In this document: positions 47,486 through 58,299 of the stretch, piece by piece
Layout of the letters: every line of letters begins with the position of its first letter
How positions within the stretch are numbered: position 1 is the first letter of the stretch
Source: Corinectria fuckeliana
Lineage: Eukaryota > Ascomycota > Sordariomycetes > Hypocreales > Nectriaceae
Length of the DNA stretch: 64,000 nucleotides
Reading direction: 5' to 3'
NCBI GenBank assembly: GCA_019137255.1
Contig: WPDH01000172.1
Coordinates: 62,001-126,000, forward strand
Notes under the pieces: model-generated
Databases searched by the model: none
The model's input: the letters and a program-made list of their open reading frames with translations, nothing else
Told to the model about the DNA's origin: nothing
Position numbers and translations under genes: made by a program

Positions 47486-47622
47486 CTCCCCGAGATGGGC
47501 TCGAACCATCAACCTCCTGATCGACTTTATAACAGTCAGACGCGCTCTTCATGTTTCGTTAGTTTTCGGTAACAGTCCGGCATTTTTGCGGATTTACTTA
47601 CAGCCAATTGCGCCATCGGGGA
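47486..47622 (-). tRNA. tRNA-Asn(GUU) with anticodon-loop intron and a D-loop insertion
   Basis: All arms pair perfectly: acceptor TCCCCGA/TCGGGGA, D-stem GCGC/GCGC, anticodon stem TCTGA/TCAGG, T-stem GATGG/CCATC around TTCGAGC, discriminator G73. The anticodon GTT is followed by A37, then an 8-nt intron (47529-47522) at the normal 37/38 position. After removal of that intron and of 55 extra nt in the D-loop (47601-47547), the product is 74 nt, a normal tRNA-Asn with D-loop AATTGGCTA. The A-box (TGGCGCAATTGG) and B-box (GGTTCGAGCCC) are intact, so Pol III transcription is expected. Confidence 0.88.
47547..47601 (-). other. 55-nt spliceosomal-intron-like insertion in the tRNA-Asn D-loop
   Basis: On the minus strand it starts GTAAGT, carries AAACTAACG 17 nt from its end, and ends GAAG, directly after position 20a and before A21. 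These are the donor, branch and acceptor of local protein-gene introns, and 55 nt is within their size range. It does not lie at the standard tRNA intron position. Confidence 0.8.
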
Positions 47623-47828
47623 TGTCTTGTGCCGATGTTGGAGGGAGTCCAATTTGGGCATCTGACTCTTGTGGGGTGCGAGGATGGCGGCAAGGCACAT
47701 TGTCAGGCATCCATTCTATTTTTGAGGATCATGACGTGGACGCCCGGGCATCTTTCGCAAACTAACTGCTATTCAGTTCTTCGGCTTTCTCGACCCGTCC
47801 GTGAAACAGAGCCGAGACAGCTTCGAGA

Positions 47829-48350
47829 ATGAGCAAAGAAATCGAGCTCTGCGACTCCATGTCCATGGCGTCCACCGCCGACGGCTGCAGCACGCCCAGC
47901 CACACCACAATCACCAGCGGCGGCTTCGAGGCCCTGGACGAGGCGGTGCCGGGCCCTGACGAAGTCTTCATCATCCGGCACCGAGATCACGGGCTGGTCA
48001 TCACTCTCGTCGACGGGCAGCTGCAGTTGCGCAACGGCCTCAGTCCGCAAGGCGGATTCCACTGGCGATGCGTGGAGAAGGACGGATGGCTCGGGTTCCG
48101 CAACTGCGTCTCGGGCACGTACATCGGCCACGACGAGAAGAAGAAGTTCATCGCGCGGGTCAGCCACCACAAGGGACACGAGTACTTCTGCGTGCGGCCG
48201 CACCCGAAGAAGGGCGGCTACGAGCTGTTGATGAGGCATGGCAACGAGCTGTGGAGGATGGACATGGGCAGTGATGGGAAGACGTTGGTGGAGACAAAGC
48301 AAGATGGGGCTACCTGGAATTTCTTCAAGACTCAACGATCACTGGTTTGA
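47829..48350 (+). CDS. Fascin-like beta-trefoil protein
   Basis: Single exon, 173 aa. After a short polar leader, residues ~45-170 form repeated short strands with the fascin/actin-crosslinking trefoil pattern: 'VFIIRHRDHGLVITLVDGQ', 'HWRCVEKDGWLGFRNCVSG', 'YIGHDEKKKFIARVSHH', 'LWRMDMGSDGKTLVE'. One trefoil fits the length. Such stand-alone domains occur in many filamentous fungi without known function; binding of carbohydrate or another ligand is possible but not shown. The last 12 coding bases overlap the end of the NAT gene on the other strand. The tRNA-Asn gene lies ~200 bp upstream. Confidence 0.85.
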   Translation: MSKEIELCDSMSMASTADGCSTPSHTTITSGGFEALDEAVPGPDEVFIIRHRDHGLVITLVDGQLQLRNGLSPQGGFHWRCVEKDGWLGFRNCVSGTYIGHDEKKKFIARVSHHKGHEYFCVRPHPKKGGYELLMRHGNELWRMDMGSDGKTLVETKQDGATWNFFKTQRSLV

Positions 48351-49386
48351 GTCGCCATAGACGAGGACATTCCCGATGTCTCCCTGCCGAAGCTCTGAGG
48401 CATACCCTCGGATGCCCTCCTTTTCCTCTTCCTTTAGTGAAACTGAAAAGTGTTTCTCTAGCGCTCCCAACCGTTCTACTTCTGACGTGCATTCGGCAAT
48501 TACTTGTGTTTTACCCCCCAGGTTCTCCTTTACCACGCCGTTAACCAGCATTCGCTTGCCGTAGATCTCGTATTCTTCCTCCTTGCCCTCGACGTCCTTG
48601 CGTCTCCGCAGGAACTTGATGACCAGCATATTGACTCTCTGGTGACTTGAAGGGTGCGCGCCGATCCAAAAGTTGACGACGCCCCAGTCCAAAGCGAGAA
48701 ACTCAACCCCCGGGAACGAGTAGAACGAGTTCCAGCCCTTGTCGACGCCGTTCCGATACTGGTAGATCCACAGCTTCGTCTCCTCAGCCCGGTGTACCTG
48801 ATGAGGGATCCAGTCGCGCACTAGTCGAATCTGCTGTGTGCCCAAGTTCCGGTGGACCAAGCCGTCGACAAGCGGCGTTGGGAACAGTGCGCCGTCGCCG
48901 CCGAATGCGACGTCTGCGTGATACTTGCTGCCGTCGGGGAAAGCGACAATGTTGACGATGTGGTTCCTGCAGGCGGCGTCGTCAGTGCGGGAACCGCGAG
49001 CTGCGAATAATCTTGAGTAGTTACCACCCGGGATAGTCTCCCCGCGGGACGCCTTCGAGTCTTCCCCGCGTCCTGACACCCGCCGTATAGGCATCGAACC
49101 CAGCGGTGCGGAGAATGTGGTTGTAGAGGATCGCAATCTCCATGCAGAACCCGCCTCGGCCACGGTTGTCTGTTATCATCTTCTGGAAGAGATGTTGCGG
49201 ATCGAGCTCAATCTGATGGGCGGCATTGTAGTGTAGCGAGAGGTTTTCGTAGGGGAGGGATGACAGGCAGTGTATGTGCAACGCCTTTAAAAGGCTCAGT
49301 GATGGTGATTCATGGCGGAGGTGTTCGGGCAAACCGACGTGCGCAAAGAACTGTTGAAGCTGCTCTGGACTGTAAGCTGGTGACAT
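48339..49386 (-). CDS. Arylamine N-acyltransferase (NAT family)
   Basis: Exons 49386-49025 and 48966-48339; 58-nt intron (GTAACT...CTGCAG, branch CACTGACG); 329 aa. NATs transfer an acyl group from acyl-CoA to arylamines through a cysteine intermediate; in Fusarium a malonyl-CoA-specific member detoxifies plant benzoxazolinone-derived aminophenols. The triad is complete: Cys81 in 'RGRGGFCMEIA', His123 in 'NHIVNIV' right after the intron, Asp139 in 'YHADVAFG'. The N-terminal 'SLPYENLSLHY' is also a family mark. Acetyl- or malonyl-CoA preference cannot be read here. It is convergent with, and overlaps by 12 nt, the beta-trefoil gene. Confidence 0.93.
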
Positions 49387-50394
49387 TGTGACCGTAAGAG
49401 CGAGCCTCGAAGGAGTAGGATCGAGTGAAGCAGGTTATAGCCGTTAGTCTCATGTTGAAAGCGACTTCATTTATGCATACTATGTCAGTGATGTGACTCA
49501 GGTGTGTGACTGGCGTGTTCCGATTTAGCCCGACCGTAGCTGTACTCTAGTCTTGTCCTAATCTTAGCTGAAAAAGGCGACTTATATGACTGGCGAGAAA
49601 ATCTAGAGAAAGAGAGAGGAGGGGAATTTGGTTGTTCAAATTGCTCTATATTTGTATTCAATTTGTAAATGATTATGACCAGTTTGCAATCGCAATAGGA
49701 CTGTTGCCAACCATCCATCAGCGTGAATATCCTTCCTAATGTCTCCACCGTCAGGACTTGTACTAAAACCTAACCAATCTACTCGACTGGATTGATCCCT
49801 AAAGGCTATTATACAATCACGGCACTAAATTCAGGCGCCTTTATCGACCCGGAACGTTGAGTCGCATCTTGGCTCGCGATCTCTCCGTCGGGATAAGGGG
49901 ACGCTGACTCAATTTGACTTGGCAGCTAGCATTCAGGAACCTTTGCGCAGTTCTATTAAGTTAAAGACGACCAGTGAAGCGATAGTGTCTTGACTGTTCG
50001 TCCAAGTAAAAAACACGCAAACGAGGAAAACATGCGCCCTCAAGTTGGCGTGAAGAATGTGCCGGATCTGTTGGTCCGTCTCTTCGATCATACGCTTCAT
50101 CGAAAGTCTTAATTGATCAAGTGCTAAAGTTCTGGTCTGTGTTTGCTACCCTTGTAGTCTAGTTACTGCAGTCTTGAAAGTGAGTTATTTCAACAATACA
50201 TATTGTTGTGAAAGATGCAGACGACTTCGTTCTACTTCGTGTCTCCCCGGAAGAAGAAACTCTCAGTCATATACAGCATGTTTGTTTTTATGCTCTGAGT
50301 AGTGTCCGAATGGGAACAGCTCAGTTCATTCATGTCACAGCAGGAGTCATCTACAACTTTGCAGAATAGTCCACCCAAAGAGAGGCAATCAATC
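49387..50394. other. Intergenic region
   Basis: The 5' flank of the NAT gene and the 3' flank of the NLR relic. I see nothing further. Confidence 0.4.
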
Positions 50395-52520
50395 TCATAT
50401 CATGGTCAAGGGGCTGAGCGCCCACATCACTTTCTCGACATTTTCCTCTCGCCAAGAAGTCGATTCGTCCCTCACTTTGACAGCTAGAGCTAGCGCCGTC
50501 TGACCATCGTTATCCGTGGAGCTGAGGTCTATACCGTCGGCTGCGTCATAACTACAGGTGGAAGGGCGTGAGAGCGGAGTCTTGTCGCTCTTGTCTTTTG
50601 CGTCTGCCTTGACACGGTCATGGGCCAGCAAACTTGATATCACTCCATTCATGCACATTCCCCCCCGGATACGGCAAAGGCCCCGCGGCCCATGAGAGCG
50701 GCGTTCGGTCGTCGTCGTCCTTCGAGTCCGGATCCACGCCGTCTGTTTCTAGTAGCTTGGCCACAATGGCTTCATGCCCTCTTTCTGCTGCTTTAGAGAG
50801 CGGTGAGTGCCCTTCGTTGTCCCTAGCATTGAAATCGACGCCGCTCCTCGCGACCAGCAACTCGACAACGGCGATATGGCCCTGCACTGCAGCAAGGTGC
50901 AGCGGCGTTCTACCGCTCTTGTCTGGCGAGTCTGATTCGACAGCAATTCTTTTGCGAGTAGCAGTTTGACAATACCATCACATCCACATTGTGGTGCGAC
51001 AGAGAGGGGTGTCTGGCCGTCTTTGTTCTTCGAATCCAGCTCGACCCTGTCTTGTGCCAACAGGTTTTCAACTATTGCCTGGCAACCAAGTTTTACGGCT
51101 TCAAACAGCGGCGTATTTCCGTGCGCATCCCGACAGCCGATGCTGATGCCGTCTTGGGCCAGGAGCAGACTAACGATTGCTCCATTCTGTCTCTTTGCCG
51201 CCCACCACAGTGGTGTACGATTTTCCTCGTCCTTGGGTTCTCGATCGATGCCCTTCCGGCCGAGCAGCATCTTCAACATGCTTTCGTCTCTGTTACATGC
51301 CGCTGCCATTAGTGGTCTGGCCGGCCAGACTTCTGGAGTTCGGGTCGGCACCACTTGCAAGTAGGAGCTTTACCACCTTTTCGTGGCCTCCAAATGCGGC
51401 ATTCAAAATCGGCGTCCGGCCAAATTGTCACTCGACATCAACTCGACACCCTCCTTAGCAAGGAGCAGTTCCACAACAGCATTGTAGCCTCCTGCTGAAG
51501 CCCGTGCTAGCGACGTCGAGCCCTTCGCATCCTTCGACATCGGATCCACGCCTTCCTTGGTTAGAAGTAGCTCTACGACCTCGTAATGCCCACTCCATCC
51601 TCGCAAACAGCACCTGGTTGGATACGGAGAGTTTGTTGCCGTTGCTGGAGAACGCTAGGATGATCGGTTGCATAGCGTCAGGGGTTCTGGACTCTCGTGG
51701 CTGTCCAGGCGTGTTGTGTTCGCTGCATGGCCGGCCTCTGTCTCAGCCATGCGGGCATGATGTCCCCATTCATGTGCTGCATAGTTGTATAGAGGATTCG
51801 ACTGCACCCGTTCTTCAAAGTCTTCATCCGAATTGCAGAATCTGGCTTCAAAGACATCGAACGAGAGGTATGCGATTGGTGGGCCTGGAGAGTAAAGATT
51901 TCCTTTCGGAGAGTTGATCGGTGAGCGTTGAATGTCTGGCATTCATCGATGGCGTCCACGACAACGAACACCTTGGCATATAGCTGGCAAACCGACTGGA
52001 GAGTTGTAGGTATGTCGTCAAATGATGGAGCACTTTTTCCTTGCTCCTCGTACTTGGAATAGAGAGTCTCCACACGCAATCCGGGAGTGATAGCCGGCGG
52101 TGCGACAACTGTTTGAGGAGATCCGTAAGTAGGTATTTGGCTGTTTGATCGCTGTGCCGTTTGAAGTCGCAATAGAGATATGCAATGCCGACGGTCTCAT
52201 TGCCTTCGAACAGTGTCGTTAGTTTGTCGATTACGATCGAGGTGAGGAGGTCTTTCCGGCGCCGGGTATCCTGGGACAGAACAGCGTTTGCTTTGACGAC
52301 TCGACCCAAGTAGTGAATTCCACTGAGTCTGGGAGCCACTGGCCGGTTCCCGCTTGACGCCGCGCGATATAGTCACTCTGCTGAGCGGCGTAGTCGATCC
52401 GAGTGAGCCACTTAATGATCCTTTCGCGTCTGCGAGCAGCTTTGTCTTCGTTCTGGTCTTTGCGAACACCGTGTATGCCGTCACGAGGACCGAATAGCGG
52501 CGCTGCCTGTCATGGGGCTT
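50395..52520 (-). pseudogene. NACHT-ankyrin (NLR-like) gene, frameshifted
   Basis: Minus-strand order: linker 'RIIKWLTRIDYAAQQSDYI' typical of fungal NLRs, 'GTGQWLPDSVEFTTWV', a Walker A 'IPGAGKT' near 52255, then a frameshift directly after it, 'LTSIVIDKLTTLFEGNETV' and 'VGIAYLYCDFKRH', Walker B-like 'KVFVVVDAIDECQ' in another frame, and then at least seven ankyrin repeats (51.6-50.4 kb) spread over three frames ('ENRTPLWWAAKRQNGAIVS', 'GHSPLSKAAERGHEAIVAK', 'DRTPLSWAAG'). Fungal NLRs act in non-self recognition and regulated cell death. The effector domain that should precede the linker is not recognisable. With several frameshifts it cannot make a full product. Confidence 0.82.
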
Positions 52521-53305
52521 GCAGCCAGCACGTCAAATCGTCGATCGGTGGTCATGCTTGCTGTCAATTACATGGTAGAACTGCAGTGTGAGGTTAGGGT
52601 GCATGAGAGGGACCTGGAAACTTGGATGCTTCTAGTAGGTGCGGTAGAGAGCCTATCGAGGGCGTCTACTTCAACCATGCGAGCAGACCAGTGTATGGTC
52701 TAGCTGATCCTTTGTTCTTGGAGGATTGTGATCCCTTTGAGGAACTGTGTTTTATGTCCTATCAAGTGGGAAGTCTGGCTGGGGGCTGAAATAGGGATTG
52801 CATCCTAGATCTGGGTCTTTTGGCAACTCAGCCCACCTCAGCGACAGCTCAGCGACAGCTTAGCTTACAGTAGCAGGAGCTTAGCTCTAGAAACGGAAAT
52901 GGATTTTGGTACGCTTGAGTTTTGTCTCCAAGTATATTGGCTACCAAAAACTAGGCAGCTATTGCCTCCCGACTCAATCTAAGCTTCTTTTTCAGGATAA
53001 TCAACCTTGGCAGCCAGGCTGAAGCAGGTTGCACCGTGCTGGCTACGTTCAGACGAAGTCGTACGCGGAGCCTGTTTATGCCGTATACCTAAGAGAACAA
53101 AGTATCCATTCACAGCCAACAGATCAGCTTTGAACGAGTTCGCTACTTAGCCTGCTCTTTAATACAGAAGTAACACTTTTATGAGCTTCTAGCCGTACAG
53201 CCTTTTCTTACTGACTCGATCTTAGTGCCCATGGTAGATTTACTAATGACTGTATGTAGCTCATCGTGATCTCAACGCTGCCTACATTGATGTACATCTG
53301 CAACG
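52521..53305. other. Intergenic region
   Basis: Slightly AT-richer than its surroundings, with a short CAGCGACAGCTTAG-type repeat near 52835-52865. No gene is seen. Confidence 0.4.
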
Positions 53306-55164
53306 CTAGTTTCTCGGCTTCAGATACACATTCATAGGGCCTTTCTCCCACAAGAGATAGAAATTGCTCCGGTCATCCCAGCCCCTGCTCTCCTCGACGG
53401 GCTGCATGTCGAAATTCCACACGCATCGAGCTAGGATCAAACGCATCTCGGCATATGCAAGGCTGCACGAGGGTGAAAGGAGTGCAAGTCAGCGTAGCCC
53501 AGGATTGATGGCTAGGGGCGAGGATCATGAAGGGCAACAACTTACTTCTTCCCAATGCAATTCCGTGGACCAAGCGAAAACGGCTGGAATGCGTCCGTCT
53601 TGTCGTTTGCGAAGCGTGGATCCCCGAGCCAGCGCTCGGGAATGAACTCGTCTGGTCGCGTGAAAAGCTCGGGGTTGTGGTACGTAGCCCACTGCCAGAT
53701 TTCGACTTTAGTCTGCAAAGCGCAACGCGAAGATTGCAAGCGTTAGACATGGCTCGCATTGCCCAAGCGGGTAGACACTTCCAGAGATTACTTACACCGC
53801 CGGGCAGATACACGCCCAAGATCTCGTCGCCTCCTTCGCATATAATACGAGGCTGTCCACCAGGGGCGGCCGGATACATGCGCATCGCCTCGTCCAACAC
53901 GGCCAGCATGTACGGCAGCTTCTGCACGCTGAGCAGGTCAATCTCGTCCTCGGTGGCGAATGCCGTGCGAACCTCCTCGGTAAGAAGATTCAGGACTCGC
54001 GGATTCATTGACAGGTAGTATGCTGCTGCGGACAAGGCCGTGGCTGTTGTTTCGGAACCGGCGATGATGAGCAGCGAAGCGTGCCTTGCCAGCTCGTCAA
54101 AGGTGAGCTCCTGAGTTTCAGTTAGTGGGTGGCCAGTCGATCACCAGCGTGTTTCCTATATGCCATTCTACCTAGGGACCAGCTGTGCTCGGGCTGCTTA
54201 CCTCTCCCTTGGACGAGCCGCGCTTGGTCGTCATGGCCGTGATGAAGTCTGGGCGGTTAGTCTCCGTCGCCAGCCTTTTGTGCACCTTCTCCGCCGCCAT
54301 CTGGTTGTGCTCTGCCAGCTTCGTGGCCAAAGACCTGGGAATAATAAACCTCCTCAACAGAGGCGCAATGAGGGAATAGTATTCCAGATGAGACGAGTAG
54401 ACCAGGTTCTTTATGCTGGAGAAAACGACGGCCACCCAACCGTGATACGTCGAACCCTCGAGGCAGCCGAAAGGCTCGCCAAAAGCCAGATCCCCAATGA
54501 CATCGAAGGTGGTGTAGTTGAACCACTTGACCATGTCTACCTGTTCCGTGCCGCCGGCGCTGGCTTCGTGAAGCTTTTGGATGAGCAAGTCGACATACTG
54601 CTTGATGATGGGCTGCTGGTCGAGCATGGCCTGGGCTGAAAAGCCGTGGGCCAGGGACCGCCGGTAGCGTGTATGGTTCTCCCGATCCGCGCCAATGATG
54701 GTTGTGCTCAGGGTGCCAGTGTGGTTTGGGTCTTTTCCGTGCTCACGCACACCTCCCTTGCGGTGGCCGCGGAGCTGTTTGGCGGCATCAGGATGGCTCA
54801 AGGCGACAACGGTGGGCGCCAGTCGCACAACGGGGCCGTAAGTCTTGTGAAGCTCGAGCGTCTTCCAATGGGTCTTGCCAGACAATTGCATGCGGATATA
54901 CGGGATTCGGGTCAGAGCCCAGAGCCGCGGGCCGGGGACTTTGCGCAGAGGGTGGAAGAAAACATTGTATATCCCGGTCAGGAGGAGGTATGCGAGTCCC
55001 TACAGCGATAAACGTGTGGTTAGTATACACATACATGCATGCGAAGAGATGTGCCCGTTGGGACTTGAACGGGGGCATCGTACCAGTCCTATCGAAAGCA
55101 ACGGCAACGCCGTAGCGATATGCACCTCGGGGAGCGGTGCGAGGTTGTGGGCGAGTATGCCCAT
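53306..55164 (-). CDS. Cytochrome P450 monooxygenase
   Basis: Five exons, all with good consensus and matching phase: 55164-55084, 54999-54202, 54110-53796, 53712-53546 and 53462-53306; 505 aa. A membrane anchor is formed across intron 1 ('HIATALPLLSIGL' + 'GLAYLLLTGIYNVFFHPL'), followed by the 'KVPGPRLWA' hinge. Later motifs: 'AGSETTATA' (310-318, I-helix oxygen activation), ExxR as 'EAMR' (367-370), 'PERW', and the haem loop 'FSLGPRNCIG' with Cys450. It is complete and should be active. It resembles the microsomal fungal P450s used in trichothecene-like hydroxylation or benzoate hydroxylation; the substrate cannot be inferred. Neighbours are two GNATs, a NAT, an SDR and a Zn2Cys6 factor, all on the same strand. 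Confidence 0.95.
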
Positions 55165-56995
55165 GTTGAAGCGCTTGTTAGTTGCGACGAAGATTGTTGG
55201 GTAATGCTGATCTAGTAATGGGAGCTGAGATGCAACCCAAGGAAGCAAATGATAGTTACGGTTCGGCAGCGACGAGGCCAAGGCGGTTATATACACACTC
55301 GGCTCTCGCGCCTTCGTCCAAGACGAACCTCGGACATGAGAATCGGCATCGGGCTTTTCCTCAGACCGCGCTATGCATAACCGATGCTTTCCTGCCCTCT
55401 TGCATGACGAGAGAGGCATACTATGTAGATACCCATGGACCAGGATACGGACCGAAAGGGCCAAGTCCAGAGGGGCCAGAGGGGGCGGCAACGCCAAGGT
55501 GCCCCGGGCCGCGCATGCCCCTTACTAGTCCAGTGTACTACGTACACTATCCGTACACGATAGTATCTAAACACTATACTGATCCTCGGCTGGTGGAGCA
55601 TGGAGCTTGGCCGGTTGGGAATAAGCACCCAATCGACCGAGTACTGGCTGCGTCGGCAACTGCATGATCGGTCGGGGGAGTGGAGGGCCCGGACATAGCA
55701 GCATTCCCGCAGGATACCGGCCATGGGCCATGCAGCAAGGCTCCTCCGACGTTGCACTCGACTCTGCGAAGACGCCCTTGGTTTGTTGTCTCTTTGCTTG
55801 CATCGTCAAGCGATCGATCCACTTAGACGGGCGACCCCAACAGGTGCACGGGCTATCAGCCTCAAGCGCCGCTTCGGTTATGTATTAGTCTGGACGATAC
55901 ATAGAAGACCATGTCCGCTGCCTAGGTATACCGGGAAGTCCTCAGCTGAAGACCACGAAGGCGTGTCAAGCTCAACAGCGCCGAAACACGGACCAGCAGC
56001 CAACGATGAACTTGACTGAGTATTCCGCAACGGCCAAGACTCGCAGGCCTGTTTTGCCAGTGTGGGGAATAACGCTGATCGTTACCCTCCACCGGGGCGA
56101 CCGGCACAACTACCCTACCGCCGCCGGCCTCGTCTCGTTTGCTCGAAGCGAAGCACGTCGGATTTGCTTTCCCGCTCGTCTCGAGTGCCCGAACAAGGCT
56201 CGCCCCCTCATCAAACGCACGCTCCCGCTAGCAGGGTTCTTTGAAATACAGATGGTATCAAGCCATGTTATTCCCGGTTGTAAATCCACATCCACAGGAC
56301 AATCAGGCTCAAGTGCCGGACACCAATGGGCCACTTCGGGTCCGACCCTGATGGACCGATCAACAACTCTCAGACAGTGCGTGACAATTGCCTCATCCCT
56401 AAATGGCTCAACGCTCAGAAATGCCGCTGCAGATTTACGGGGAAGAGTTTCACTGGGGGTGGGCTCCATCTCGCGCCCCCTTGTACGTACGTATGTAGGC
56501 CTATGTACTGTGCCTTTTTGAGGGAACTTGAACAGCTGAACGACTGCTGAACGATAAAACAACTAGCTAATAAACTAACCCCGATATGGGATGCGTAGCG
56601 GCCCTCCAAGCACGATATCGATCCTAGCTACAAGACACGTAAACACGCGTGGTGCTTTTAACGTTTAGCTGTGCTTGTTAAATGTTAAGCTATTAGCCCC
56701 TTGAACGTATAAAACGTCTAGGCAACGGTAGGGAAAACGGTTGAAAGAGGTGAGCTACCCGGCGAGCTGGAAAATACTACAAATTCGCTTGAGCTAGAAC
56801 GCCTGGACTTGTCGAGCTCTTATCCTAGTGAAATCACGCATCTTTAGAAAACCGACTCCCTTGTGTCTGTCTATCTTGGGAACTGTACTCATTATACCAA
56901 CCAACTCAAGCTGCAATCGGCTTGTACTTTCTAGTTACGTCGGAGTAAAGAAACGTTTCTATGCAATCACCTGGATTTAAGGCTGAAAGCGGGCA
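55165..56995. other. Gene-free stretch of 1.8 kb
   Basis: P450 promoter side and GNAT 3' flank. Small palindromic TACGTA/GTACAC clusters lie at ~55535-55580. No gene is supported. Confidence 0.4.
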
Positions 56996-57777
56996 TCATG
57001 TGGATGCAGAGGAACATGGAGAGAATTCGTACACCTGACATCATGTTAATAATAAGGAAGCACACTTGCAGCAACGGAGACCGGGAACGTACTAGGTCAT
57101 ACCATGCAACTCCGGCATAGTTCGACTCGCTCTTTCCATAATTACTGAAGCCTAGGCCTTCGTAGTACGGGACAAGCCTATCGTACGTCAAAATTGAAAC
57201 CCTGTCGGCTTGATCCGCCTCCTTCATGAGTCTGAGATACGACTTCATCAACGCCTTGCCGAGGCCAGATCTCTGATGCTTCGGCGACACAGCCAATGCG
57301 TGCAGGGCAATCGTTCTGCCTTTTGGCTTGTGGCCAACCTTGTACTCAGCCTGAGGATCGGACTTCCAACCACTGGGCACGGCCATGTCCTCGTCTTTCA
57401 CAGGCCGCGAAGTCGATCTCGTGGCAATGGTGTGAGCGACCAGTGTGTCTTCTTCAGACTCGCGTGTGCTTGCAAGATATGGGATGTTTTCTGGTAGCTG
57501 AATGGGTAGGCTGGGTTCCCCGCGGAGGAAGAGTCCCAGGCAGGTCTCCGGGCAGACCGAGAGGCGGTATTCGATCTGCACCCCCAGTCAGCGCTGGCTG
57601 TGAGCAGGGCGTGAAGCACATGAGAGGGTGCTTGGGCTTATCCGCAAATACGTCCCAGGCGCAGGGGGGGCAAACCTTCTCACGAGAAGCGGCCTCAGCC
57701 GGCGGGAAAGCCGCAGACTCAACAGCCACACACTGCTCTAGATCGCGGATGGACAAAGGTCGAATATAAAATCCCAT
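56996..57777 (-). CDS. GNAT acetyltransferase, AANAT/polyamine-type
   Basis: Exons 57777-57676, 57575-57093 and 57034-56996; introns of 100 nt (GTTTGC...GTGCAG, branch GCTGACTG) and 58 nt (GTACGT...GTCAG); 207 aa. The N-terminus 'YIRPLSIRDLEQCVAVESA' and the spliced 'SREKIEYRLSVCPETCLGL' are typical of the serotonin/polyamine N-acetyltransferase (Paa1-like) family. Acetyl-CoA pyrophosphate loop 'QRSGLGKAL' (~135-143) and C-terminal 'YYEGLGF' are present. The last intron is needed to reach 'WYDLVYEFSP' and a stop 13 codons later; reading through would add an unrelated hydrophobic tail. It acetylates small amines, with the exact amine unknown. Confidence 0.9.
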
Positions 57778-58299
57778 GATTCTGACTGTGCGAAGCTTGG
57801 CCGTTGGCACTCGAGGAAAAGGCGCATTTGCTAGATCCGAAGGGTTCGGTTTGCGGGGGATTCTGAGAGGTGGCGTATAATCTTGAGTGGGGCGGGGGCC
57901 CGCCAATCCTGTTACTGAAAGGCGTAAAGAGGCATCATTTGTGAAGCTTTTGGTACTACGATGCTGGACCCCAATCACCTATGGTGTTTTTGTTTGACGG
58001 CGGTGGGATTTGGAGAGGACAGCTACATTATGCCTCATACAGAATGATTGAAACGTTGGGTCTGCTTTGAGAGTAGCGAGATACGCCAAACATGGAGCGG
58101 GGGCGTTTAGATGTCGGGATTATTTAGCCTCGAAAGCTACCATTCTGGCATTGTTCAGAGCAACTAGGCCTAGGGCCAAGCTGGGAAGATTGAGCTCACC
58201 TGTTGATGCGGACTGCACTGTGAGATGATGTGTAGCCTTGCTATATCCCAGCGAGGGATTGCGGTTCTCGTGACCCGTCAGCTTAGATAAGTACATGGT
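57778..58299. other. Intergenic region between the two GNAT genes
   Basis: Promoter of the AANAT-type gene; nothing else is recognisable. Confidence 0.4.
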
